DNA from: Brevibacillus laterosporus
Lineage (GTDB): Bacteria > Bacillota > Bacilli > Brevibacillales > Brevibacillaceae
Assembly: GCA_007833815.1 (NCBI GenBank)
Contig: CP033464.1
Span: 5,191,501 to 5,255,500, forward strand
Direction of reading: 5' to 3'
Length of the DNA stretch: 64,000 bases
The position numbers and the translations under genes are program-made. Shown in pieces: positions 8,118 through 20,500 of the stretch (position 1 is its first letter; each line of letters opens with the position of its first letter). The notes under the pieces were generated by a model that was not told where the DNA came from, searched no databases, and saw only the letters and a program-made list of their open reading frames with translations.

Positions 8118-9782
8118 TCATTCTTGGATAGGTATAGCGGCATCATACATGAATTGCTCTAGACGTTTCTGATGATTCATCCTTTCTTCTACGTTCCAGT
8201 CCAGCTTCTGAGCCATATAGGCGATAACGGGCTCTTTCCATTCTCTAACTCCCTGCATATTAAAGTACAGAGCGCCCGTACGACGAACAAAGAAATCCTC
8301 TGGAGTCGTTGCCATTTCCTCTTCTATCGCATACAAAAGCGGGCCAAAAACTTGTTTGGGTAACCCCGTTTCAGTCATTTCTGCATCATGTTCACTTATT
8401 CGTGAAAAAATGCGAGATACATTCGAACCATAACGAAGGACCAACTGTTTCGCTTCCTGCTCAGATAAACCGAGCATGACGCCTTCTTTCACTTTTTCTT
8501 TCTTGAAAGTCCCAAACTTTTCTGCTCCGCCTACATCACCACCAGATAAGCGAATGTGATCCGTTGTACAACGTGGGTAAGTGCCTCGGCCTTCCGCTTT
8601 GAATTGCTCAGCTAGTAGATCAACAATTCTCTCAGCCATTTTGCGGTACCCAGTCAGTTTTCCTCCCGCAATGGTTAAGAGACCTGATTCTGAAATAAAA
8701 ATCTCATCTTTACGCGAAAGCTCAGACGGAGACTTTCCTTCCTCATGAATTAAAGGACGTAAACCTGCCCAGCTTGATTCGACGTCTTTTCCTGTCAATT
8801 CAAGTGTTGGAAACATAAAATTAGCGGCACGAAGAATATAGTCCCGATCCTCTACAGTCATTTTTGGGTTTGCGATATCACCCTGATAGTTGGTATCCGT
8901 TGTTCCGACATACGTCTTACCATCGCGTGGAATGGCAAACACCATGCGCCCATCAGGTGTATCAAAATAAACGGATTGTTTCAGCGGAAATCTCTTTCCA
9001 TCAATGACTAGATGAATCCCTTTTGTTACATGCAATCTCTTGCCTTTTTTAGAGCCATCAATTTCTCGTATCGTATCTACCCATGGACCTGCCGCATTAA
9101 TAATTTTCTTGGCACGGATCGTTATTTTCTCCCCGCTAATTTGGTCAATGGCTACAACTCCTGTTATCTTATTATTTTCATACAACAATTCTTCTGCTTT
9201 CACATAATTACTAGCTACTGCTCCCCGTCGTACCGCTTCCTTCATCACTTCCATTGTTAGACGAGCATCGTCAGTCCGATATTCTACATAATAGCCGCCA
9301 CCTTTTAGCTTTTCCTTTGCTAATAGGGGCTCTTTTGCTAGCGTTTGCTCCTTGTTCAGCATGATACGACGCTCATTTTTCTTAACCCCGGCTAATGCGT
9401 CATACACTCGTAAGCCTATCGAAGTAGCAAATTTACCATACGTTCCTCCTTCTATCATGGGAAGAAGCATCCACTCTGGCGTAGTGACATGGGGAGCATT
9501 TTCATATACGATGGCCCGTTCCCGTCCTACCTCCGCAACCAGCTTAAATTCCAGCTGTTTTAAATAGCGCAAACCTCCATGCACTAGTTTTGTCGAGCGA
9601 CTAGAGGTCCCGGCAGCAAAATCCTGCATTTCAATCAAAGCCGTATTTATCCCACGTACTTGTGCATCCAGTGCTATTCCCGCCCCAGTGATTCCGCCTC
9701 CAATCACCAGCAGATCATATTCCTGTATCTCCATATCACGCAATAATTGTCCGCGATATAAGCTTGAAAATGGCTTTGTCAT
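8118..9782 (-). CDS. glpD: Aerobic glycerol-3-phosphate dehydrogenase
   Basis: This 554-residue FAD enzyme oxidises sn-glycerol 3-phosphate to dihydroxyacetone phosphate at the membrane and passes electrons to the quinone pool. The N-terminal dinucleotide fold is seen in LLVIGGGITGAGIALDAQ, and SSRSTKLVHGGLRYL is the family signature. The start MTKPFSS has AGGAGAG upstream; an earlier ATG 33 bases away lacks one. It is the last gene of the glycerol cluster but has its own promoter and an antiterminator leader that matches the one before glpF. Confidence 0.95.
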   Translation of the reverse strand: MTKPFSSLYRGQLLRDMEIQEYDLLVIGGGITGAGIALDAQVRGINTALIEMQDFAAGTSSRSTKLVHGGLRYLKQLEFKLVAEVGRERAIVYENAPHVTTPEWMLLPMIEGGTYGKFATSIGLRVYDALAGVKKNERRIMLNKEQTLAKEPLLAKEKLKGGGYYVEYRTDDARLTMEVMKEAVRRGAVASNYVKAEELLYENNKITGVVAIDQISGEKITIRAKKIINAAGPWVDTIREIDGSKKGKRLHVTKGIHLVIDGKRFPLKQSVYFDTPDGRMVFAIPRDGKTYVGTTDTNYQGDIANPKMTVEDRDYILRAANFMFPTLELTGKDVESSWAGLRPLIHEEGKSPSELSRKDEIFISESGLLTIAGGKLTGYRKMAERIVDLLAEQFKAEGRGTYPRCTTDHIRLSGGDVGGAEKFGTFKKEKVKEGVMLGLSEQEAKQLVLRYGSNVSRIFSRISEHDAEMTETGLPKQVFGPLLYAIEEEMATTPEDFFVRRTGALYFNMQGVREWKEPVIAYMAQKLDWNVEERMNHQKRLEQFMYDAAIPIQE

Positions 9783-9834
9783 CTCACTCACTCTCCTGTA
9801 CATAATAACGAACACAATTCTTCGTCAGGTGAAT

Positions 9835-11468
<1,634 letters not shown>

Positions 11469-11511
11469 TCACTCATCCCTTTTCCCTGTTATTCAGTATT
11501 TTCTCTCTAGT

Positions 11512-12222
11512 CTAAGCAAGAAATACGATTTTATAGAATAGGGCTGCCAATACCCCTCCAACAATTGGTCCCACAACCGGAATCCAAGCATAACTCCAGT
11601 TCGACGTTCCTTTTCCAGCGATCGGGAGCAGAAAGTGGGCGAGACGTGGTCCTAAATCTCTCGCTGGATTAATCGCATATCCTGTCGTGCCACCTAGGGA
11701 TACCCCAATGCTAACGATTAAAAGTCCTACGACAAACGGATTTAATCCATCTACAAATTTATTCGCTCCAATCGCGAGAATACCAAAAACCAGAATAAAA
11801 GTACCAATAATTTCACTTAAAAGATTACCTAGTGTGTTAGGAATGGCAGGATCAGTTGCAAAAACAGCCAATTTCGCCCCTTTATCCTCTGTTTGTTTCC
11901 AGTGAGGTAGATAGTGTAGCCAAACAATTACAGCGCCCAAAAAAGCTCCCAACATCTGTGCCACGATATACAACGGTACGTCCGTCCAAGCAAACCTATC
12001 GATGGTAGCTAACGCAATCGTAAGGGCTGGATTTAGATGAGCGCCACTTATCCCGCCCACAGCATAAGCTCCCATGGTAACGGCCAACCCCCAGCCAATC
12101 GTAATGACAATCCACCCTGAATTCTGCGCTTTTGATTTATGGAGGACAACCCCTCCTACTACGCCGCCCCCCAAAATAATTAAAAGCATGGTACCAACCA
12201 ATTCTCCTACAAATGGTGACAT
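11512..12222 (-). CDS. glpF: Glycerol uptake facilitator (aquaglyceroporin)
   Basis: This 236-residue MIP-family channel lets glycerol diffuse across the membrane. Both pore motifs are present: HLNPALT (first NPA) and AINPARDLGPR (second NPA followed by the D characteristic of glyceroporins). Six hydrophobic helices plus two half-helices are visible. AAAGGGGGATA precedes the ATG. It is the first gene behind the GlpP-type leader and lies just upstream of glpK. Confidence 0.95.
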   Translation of the reverse strand: MSPFVGELVGTMLLIILGGGVVGGVVLHKSKAQNSGWIVITIGWGLAVTMGAYAVGGISGAHLNPALTIALATIDRFAWTDVPLYIVAQMLGAFLGAVIVWLHYLPHWKQTEDKGAKLAVFATDPAIPNTLGNLLSEIIGTFILVFGILAIGANKFVDGLNPFVVGLLIVSIGVSLGGTTGYAINPARDLGPRLAHFLLPIAGKGTSNWSYAWIPVVGPIVGGVLAALFYKIVFLA

Positions 12223-12255
12223 CTTCTGTATCCCCCTTTATGCTTGACTGACAAC

Positions 12256-12374
12256 AAAAAACCCACAGGAAACAATCCCTATAATACCATAGGGAAGCCT
12301 CTGTGGGTCTCCGATTCTCCGTCACCTGATTAACTTTATATCCCATTTAAACAAACAAAAGATAATTCTGTCAA
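12256..12374 (-). promoter_or_regulatory. glpFK promoter and GlpP-type antitermination leader
   Basis: On the minus strand TTGACA (12374-12369), 17 bases, then TTTAAA (12351-12346) give a plausible promoter. The leader carries CGGAGAATCGGAG (12321-12309) just before a terminator hairpin: ACCCACAGAGGCTTCCCTA pairs with TAGGGATTGTTTCCTGTGGGT, then a T-run. Box and arrangement match the glpD leader. Confidence 0.85.
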
Positions 12375-12403
12375 CAATGAATTATCAGGGAATCCAAAAA
12401 GTT

Positions 12404-12964
12404 TTATTTATTCTCATAATGGTTCCAAATCTCTCTACGCGATGTTGTTACCGCAACGGCCCCACCACTAAAGGCACACTCGGCATCCTCCACCGTTCTG
12501 ATTAAACCACCTGCAAGCACAGGAATCTTCACACGTTCATATACTTCGGCAATAATATGCGGCATAATTCCTGGTAATACCTCGATATAATCTGGCTGCG
12601 TTTGTTCTAAAAGACGGTAACTGGTTTCAAGCGCCGTAGTGTCCAGCAGAAATAATCGTTGAATCGCTAAGACTTTATTTTTCTTTGCGGTTAGTACGGC
12701 ACTTTTCCGCGTGGAAATTACACCTGCTGGTCGAATTTCTTGACATAAAAATTCGGTTGCATATTCATCATTTCGTAAGCCATTAATGAGATCAGCATGC
12801 ACAAGCATTTTTTTATTATGCTTTTTCGACATTTGGACAATATGCTTTAATTGTCCCACATGGCTATCCAACAAGACTAAATATTCAAAACGACTTTTAA
12901 GCAATGCCTCGAAATCCTTCATCTGTCTGACTGCTGGTAATACTTTCTGCTGTAAAAAATCCAT
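12404..12964 (-). CDS. glpP: Glycerol-3-phosphate-responsive transcription antiterminator
   Basis: This protein of about 186 residues matches GlpP: LPAVRQMKDFEALL at the start, YLVLLDSHVGQL, KMLVHADLINGL, PAGVISTRKSAVLTAKK and IPVLAGGLIRTVEDAE, which together form a small TIM-like barrel. GlpP senses glycerol 3-phosphate and binds the leader mRNA of glp genes to prevent termination. The two matching leaders in front of glpF and glpD are the obvious targets. I favour the ATG giving MDFLQQK; a TTG eight codons earlier is also open and neither has a strong binding site. Confidence 0.93.
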   Translation of the reverse strand: MDFLQQKVLPAVRQMKDFEALLKSRFEYLVLLDSHVGQLKHIVQMSKKHNKKMLVHADLINGLRNDEYATEFLCQEIRPAGVISTRKSAVLTAKKNKVLAIQRLFLLDTTALETSYRLLEQTQPDYIEVLPGIMPHIIAEVYERVKIPVLAGGLIRTVEDAECAFSGGAVAVTTSRREIWNHYENK

Positions 12965-13212
12965 GCAACACTTCACATCCTGTAACAAAAACGTTCATGC
13001 ATCATTGTAGCAGGATTTTTCGATGATGCAACTAGTACCTTTTTTAACAGTAGCAATTCGGATTCCTTTACTAAACTGTTAATAAAACCTTTAGCAGTTG
13101 CTAGTATTCCTTGGTAGGTTTCTGGAGAGAGATTTTTTACTACCCCGTAGCATGTAAAAGTGTCTTCAAGAAGGCTTCTTTCACGTTCGATTGTATAAAA
13201 TTGGGTAAGGAT

Positions 13213-13605
13213 TTACGGAACAAAGTTGAAAACTACAAATTCTTTTTTTGTCTCAACAGATTTATGTACTTGTACGTCTACAATTCCAAATAGCTTAGAA
13301 TTTATCTCATGAATTGAAAACGAAAAGCGCTCATTATCAAGAGGTAATTTACGTAAATGGTATTGTTTACGTGAGAAAAATGCTTCTTTTTCCATTACAA
13401 CAGTCGTGTTCTGAGAAGAACTTTGAATAGACAATTGGAGAGCAGCTTTTAAAATGATACGTTTAGCGTTAACTTTTAGTCTTTTAAATTCAAGACTATC
13501 GAAAAAGAAAAACGGTTTACAATAACGATCCCCGCGTTCCCATTCAAGGTTATCGCTTGCCAGCTCGAATCGGACTAAATCCGGATTATTAGGATGGCAA
13601 GACAT
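13213..13605 (-). CDS. Hypothetical protein, doubtful gene
   Basis: A 130-residue open frame with a basic, beta-rich composition and no motif I recognise. Its first codons overlap the degraded end of the ABC transporter in another frame, and there is no clear ribosome binding site. It may be a remnant rather than a working gene. No membrane segment or signal peptide is seen. Confidence 0.3.
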   Translation of the reverse strand: MSCHPNNPDLVRFELASDNLEWERGDRYCKPFFFFDSLEFKRLKVNAKRIILKAALQLSIQSSSQNTTVVMEKEAFFSRKQYHLRKLPLDNERFSFSIHEINSKLFGIVDVQVHKSVETKKEFVVFNFVP

Positions 13606-13607
13606 TT

Positions 13608-14452
13608 ATCTAAAACCAATACCTCGTCGGCCTCTTTAATCGTTGAGAGGCGATGAGCAACAACGAGAACCGAACGATTTCTCATCATCTGTTCGAGTAG
13701 CAGGATAGGTGCATCTTTTAAGATAGCACGAGTACATACCAGGGGCAGTCATCCATGCTCGCTTCTTTTCTACCAAAATTCCTTTTTGCAAAAAGATAGC
13801 CATAGTAGATGAATATTTCTCAAATAACACATCCTTTAGATTGAAAGCTTTTACCATATGTATACCTGAAACAGTATCCTGGGCTATTGAATTAGCTTTT
13901 CCTAAATGCTTTTGTAGTTCTTCTGTATATTTTCGTAAAGGTTTACTCAAAACGCCCATAATCAGTATGGCTACTGGCAAAATTGAGATACTTAATACAA
14001 CTAACTTCCAATTGGTAGAAACTAGCAAACAAAGGGCTCCAACAAAAATAACCGGCATATAAAAAATTTGATAGAAATGTTGTTGCAAAAAATTCTGTAA
14101 TAACGTGGCATCGTTTGTTAAACGCGAGGTAATATCTCCTGTATGATATTTTTCAATGGCGGAAATAGGCATTTTTTCTATATGATAGGTAACATTATTT
14201 TTTATAATTTTACAGCAGAATATTTTATGAAATATTTTGAAATAAAGCCGACAATCGTTAATCCTAAAATCAAGGTAGCGAAGCTTACTAGCTTTTGATA
14301 GTCATTTGTATATCCAAATTTCGATTGTCGCTACGATAAGAGAAGTAACGATACAGAGAAAAACCCAAAAACGATATGGTCTTACATGTGTTAATACCCA
14401 ACTGGAATACAGGTTTTTTGAGGGGTGTTTGCTCTTGTTTTTGAAAATTCAT
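13608..14452 (-). pseudogene. Decayed ABC exporter (fused permease/ATPase)
   Basis: A good binding site (GAGGAGCAG) and ATG at 14452 open a protein that soon shifts frame. Pieces of one ABC exporter follow in order: an N-terminal cytosolic stretch, a membrane helix near 14330, then a long transmembrane block (13740-14172) containing YHTGDITSRLTND and FVGALCLLVSTNWKL. A scrap of the nucleotide-binding domain follows at 13620-13740: AILKDAPILLLEQ joined directly to RSVLVVAHRLSTIKEADEVLVLDK. Walker A and most of the ATPase are deleted. It lies right after an NRPS gene on the same strand, so it was probably the exporter of that peptide. Confidence 0.8.
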
Positions 14453-14549
14453 CTGCTGCTCCTCTCGAAAAGATAAATAGTGATTTCCCCTACAAACAAG
14501 AATCTTTATAGGGGAAATCACGGAAACTAAACTTTCATCGGTACAACAT

Positions 14550-17500
14550 TTACTTCAGGACAAAAAACTCTTGGAGAATCTCTTTGAGTATGGAGCCATT
14601 TTTAGTAACTTGTTCTCCGCTAAGCATCCTCGAATGATCTCCATAGCCACGATAGTTTATAAATCGTTCAGATGCTCGTGCCCACACTTCCTCATTCCAT
14701 TTTTCAGCCTCATAGGCTGTTACGTTTCCTTGCTCGCATTCTGCTTGGATGAGATGAATAGCGGCCTTTGTATTACCTTTATTTACCAATTGATTATGGA
14801 ACATCAGATAACTGAACATGTTTTGAAAAAAACCTTGTTTGATAAAATCGTTAGTTATGAACTGCTCTAGATCCTCTTTTGTCATATTAAACAGCTCGTT
14901 ATTTTCTGCTATTTTTTTAAAATAGGCTCCAATTTCTTTTCTTGCTTCAGTAGCCGTTTGTTCAATTGCTTTATCCTTCCAATAGGAGTCAAATAAAATA
15001 ATGCTGGACACCTGTCTTCCTTGGTTTTCCAATACTTTTGCTACTTCAAAAGCTAAATTACCGCCAGAGGAATACCCCATCAAAGTATACGGCCCCTCAG
15101 AATCGATCTGAGTAATTGCATTGACGTACTGCTCAATGCGATTGTCTTCTTCTATGAAGTCAAAGCTATATAAAGAAATGTCGTGGACTTCTTCAGCAAG
15201 CTTTTGATAGAAGGTACTGTGGGCTGCAATCGGTGTAAAGCTAAATACAGGTCGATTTGTTTCTTTATTTAGTAGAATCGGGTGACCCGCGTTTTGCTCG
15301 TACTGCTTATGCAAAATAAACTCTGCCATTTTTTCAATCGTTGGATGCTGGAATACAAGATGTAGAGGCAACTCTTCCTGCATGTACTCATACACCTTTG
15401 ATATGAGAAGCATCGCTTTTAAGGAATGTCCCCCGATTTCAAAGAAATGATCAGTGATGCCAATTTTCTCTACTGCTAATACTTCTTTCCAAATAGTAGC
15501 CAATTGTTCCTCTACCATGTTTCTAGGGGCAATATATTCTTTTGCTGCAACGCCGACGTTCTGAGGCTTTGGCAATGCTCTCTTATCTACTTTTCCGTTA
15601 GCAGTAGTAGGTAGTTCTAAAAGCTGTACGAAGTAAGTAGGAACCATGTAGGCTGGGAGTTCCTTGGAAACAAATTTTCTCAGATCAGCCAGTACAACTT
15701 CCTTTTCAGCTACAAAGTAAGCACATAAATATTGCTGTGCATGTTGATCCTCTTGAGCAGTAACCACTACCTCCTTAACACCATGATACTGAAGAATGGT
15801 AGATTCGATCTCTCCTATCTCAATTCGGAAACCTCGTACTTTGACCTGCTCATCTACCCGACCAACGTATTCTATCGTGCCATCTGGACGCCACTTGGCC
15901 AAATCACCCGTTTTATACATGCGCTCCCCAGGTACAAATGGATTAGCAACGAACTTCTCTTCTGTTAATTCTGGTCGATTTAAATAACCTCTACCCAGTC
16001 CACGACCTGCTATGCATAACTCCCCTACTACTCCTATAGGCTGTAAATGATGCTCATTATTAACAATATAGACAACTACATTGGCTAGCGGTCGACCAAT
16101 TGTAATCTCTTGATCTACTCCAATTGCTCTTTGGATAGTCGTAACTACACTATTCTCCGTAGGTCCATACTCATTGTTAATCTCAATAGCAGGATTTTTT
16201 TGTTTAATCTTTTGGACAATTTGTGGTGATAATTTTTCTCCTCCAAGAGTGACACAACGTAATTGGTGTAAATCCTCTGCTGTAGCGCTATCCACAATGG
16301 CATTAAACAGACTTGGAACACCATAGTAATGAGTGATTGATTCAGAGGCGATCAATTTTCGTAGTGCAAATGGATCTTTTGCCTCTTCTTCCCTTGGCAA
16401 GATCGAAGTGGCCCCTCCAAGCATAGGAGCAAACAAACTAGCTACAAATCCATCAAAAGCAAATGAGAAAATCTGCAGAGCTTTATCCTTTGGATTAAAT
16501 GCATACTCGTCTCTTCTCCATTGCAGGCAGTTCACGATGGAATGATGTTCAATCATGACACCTTTTGGTTTACCAGTTGTACCTGAAGTATAGATGACAT
16601 ATGCCAAGTCAGTTGGTTGGTTCACAACTGTGAGATTGGTTCCATCAACTACATAATTTTGCTCCTCATCTAAATCTAGCCTCACCATATTAACTGCTAA
16701 TCCATTGAACAAATGCGACTGGGTCAGTAAAAGAACAGCACCACTATCTTCTAAGACATATTCAATACGTTCAGTAGGATAAGCTGGATCAATAGGGACA
16801 TAGGCTGCTCCTGCTTTCAAGATACCCATGATACCAACAATCATCTCTACGGAACGATCTACCATAATAGCTACTAGTTGATTGGGAACGATTCCTTTAT
16901 TACGTAACGTACGAGCTAATTGGTTGGCTCTTTCATTTAGCTCTTGATAAGTCAGCTCCTTCTTGTTCCAGATAAGTGCTACCTGATCTGGTGTTTTTCT
17001 TACCTGTTCTTCAAAAAGCTGATGAATCGTTGTATCCTGCTGATAGTTTCTTTCTGTGTTAGTAAACTCTTGTAAAAGCTGATTTTTTTCTGCATTCGTC
17101 AGTATTTCGATAGTAGCTAGCTTCACTTCAGGATTATCTACGATCGCTTTTATAATCTGAAGGTAATTTGTCGTCAAGCGTTCTATTGTTTCCTGACGGT
17201 ACAATTTGGTGCAGTATTCCACACCAATTATGATTTGATCTCTTTCTTCTGTAGCGATAAAGGTGATATCGAATTTAGAGTGTTTCCATTTATTTTCCCA
17301 TTCATAGGCAATAAACCGTAGCTCATCTAATTCAATAGAATCTTCCCCTCTGTTTTGGAGAGTAAACATGGTATCAAACATTGGATTTCTGCTTACATCG
17401 CTTTGTAGCTCCAGTTTCTCCACTAGCTCTTCAAATGGATAATCCTGATTCTCATAAGCTTGTAATGCATTTTGTTTTACTTCTATTAAAAACTCTCTAA

Positions 17501-20500
17501 ATGATTTTGATCTAGCTGGTTTATTTCGCATGGCCAATGTATTGACAAACATCCCAACAGTGCTCTGTAAATCAACATGCGATCGACCTGTAACCGGTGT
17601 ACCCACAATCAGATCTTCTTGACCAGAATATTTGGAAAGAAGTACATTATATGTCGCTAACAAGACCATATAGAGAGTAGTACCTGTGTCTGTAGCTATC
17701 TTATACAAGCCTTCCATAAGCTCTTTGCCAGTTCCTCTTGTGATTACATCTCCGTCAAAGCTTTGTGTATTTGGTCTCGGAAAATCTGTCGGTAGATTTA
17801 ACACAGGAATTTCATCTGCAAATGTTTGAACCCAGTGGTCTTCCTGTTTTCTATACAGATCCGTCTGAGACTGTTCATGTTGCCATTCAGAAAAATCCTT
17901 ATATTGAATCGTAAGCTCTGGTAACGTATTCCCTTGATACAATTCCACCAATTCGCTGATGATGATCCCAGATGATACTCCATCAGAAATAATGTGATGC
18001 GTATCTACTAGTAACAAATAACGATCCAATCGGGTTTGAACAAGCTTGACGCGAAGCAATGGTGCCATATTTAACTGGAATGGTTTGATAAACTCATCAA
18101 TGATTTCTTCCAGCTCTTCTTCAACAGTTACCTGATAATCGACTGCAAAATCAACTACTGAATGGATTTTCTGTACAGGAGAACCATTTACTAACTCGAA
18201 GGATGTACGCAAGCTCTCATGTCGGTTGATTAAACCTTTAAAAGCGGTTTCTAGTTTTACCAGATCAAGTTTTCCTTCCAGTAGCATGATAGAAGGCATG
18301 TTATAGCTGATATCTATCCCATCAAACTGGTTAAGAATAAACATTCTTCGTTGTGCTGCTGAAACCGGATAGTAATCTTGCTTTGTAGCAGGTCGGATAG
18401 ATATGATCTGCTTCATGCGCTCGCTCTCCAAGTATTGGGCTATTTCTTCGATCGTTGGTTTTTCAAATAGGAAACGTAAAGGAATATCCATTTGATACTC
18501 TTTGTGCATTTGAGTTATAACCATCATAGCACGTAAGGAATGACCACCTAATGCGAAGAAATCGTCCTTACATCCAACTCGATCAATACCTAAAACTTGT
18601 TGCCAGACAGTAGCAAGTTGTACTTCCAATTGTGTTCGAGGAGCCACATATTCTGTGTTAAGCAAAGAATTGTCTGGATCTGGTAACGATCGCTTGTCAA
18701 TTTTTCCATTTGCAGTTAATGGCATCGCCTCAAGTGAAATAAACGTAGAAGGAATCATCGCGATCGGTAGCTGAGTTGTTAAATGGGCACGTATTTCTGC
18801 TGTACTTACCTCTCTATCCGTAACCATATATGCGCAGAGGAATTTTTCCTTCGCTTGATCTTCCTTCGCTACAACGACTACTTCTCTTAGACCATCAAGC
18901 TTACGCATTTGTGACTCAATCTCACCAAGTTCGATCCTAACCCCACGGATTTTTACTTGATCATCAATTCGGCCCAAATATTCAATATTTCCATCTGGTA
19001 GCCACCTTGCTAAGTCCCCTGTTCTATACATTCGTTCTCCCGCGACAAACGGATTTTTCACAAATTTCTCTTCCGTAAGCTCCGGTCGATTCAAGTACCC
19101 TCTTGCTGTACCAACACCAGCAATGCATAACTCACCTGCTATCCCAATTGGTTGAAGGTTCTCAGAATCAGCCTGGACGATGTATAGTTGAGTATTATAT
19201 ATAGGTTTACCAATCGGAATTGCAGCTAGTTCCTCATCTGTATCACAATCAAAATACGTAACATCGACAGTAGCTTCCGTTGGTCCGTATAAATTGATTA
19301 ATCTAGCTTCACACACTGAGGAAACTGCTCGACGGAATCTATCAACATGCTGTGGTGGCAATGCTTCACCACTTGCAAAAACCTGCCGTAAAGACTGGAG
19401 TTTTTCCTCTACCAACTCACTTGGCTGTTGTTCAACATAATCCAGAAAAGCGTGCAGCATCGCAGGAACAAAATGCATTGTTGTAATGCGATGTTCGGCT
19501 ATTGTCTCTAAGATTTGCTCAGGGTTCTTTTCTCCTCCTACAGATAATAGGCACATTTTGGAGCCCACCATCGACCACCAGAATAGCTCCCATACTGATA
19601 CGTCAAACGTAATCGCTGTTTTTTGCATAATGGTGTCAGCGGATGAAATAGGGTATTTTGCATGCATCCACATCAGTCGATTTATAACTGAATGATGTTC
19701 AATCATAACTCCTTTAGGCTTCCCTGTAGATCCTGATGTATAAATAACATAGGCTAAGTGATTTGGACCATTTATCGCTTCCAAATTCGAACCATCTTGG
19801 TGATAGCTTTGAGCGTCATTTATATCTACTATCTTCCCAGCAAAAATCACTCGCTCCAACAAATAGGGCTGGGCCAAGAGTAGTTTTGCTTTTGAATCTT
19901 CTAGCATATAGCGGATTCTTTCCTCTGGAAATTCCGGGTCAATCGGCATATATGCACCGCCAGCTTTTAAAATCCCAAAAATTCCAATAATCATCTCTAA
20001 TGAACGTTCTGCCATGATTCCAACTAATTGATCAGCTACTACTCCTTCAGAACGTAGCTTTCGCGCTAACTGATTCGCTCTTTCATTCAGTTCCCGGTAA
20101 GAAAGCTGTTCCCCCTCGCAAATGACAGCTATCTGATCTGGTATACGTGCTGCTTGTTCTTCAAATAGCTGATGAATCAGCTTTTCGCGCGGATATTCCA
20201 TTACCGTATTATTAAATTCAGATATAATCATATTTTTCTCTTCTTCTCGAAGCAGGGATATGTCCGCTATTTTTGATGTAGGATGATGAATGATTGTTTC
20301 AATAATGGTAAAGAACTGTTGAATTAGTTGTTCCATCTCCATTTCTGTAAACAACTGTGCTCGATAATTTAGTTGAAACAGAATTTTTTGATTATCTAAT
20401 TCAATCACATTCATTTCAAAATCATTAATGACGTCTCCACAAAAATTCTCATCAACTTCAATTTCAACATTTTCATACTGCGAATAATTCATAGCACGGT

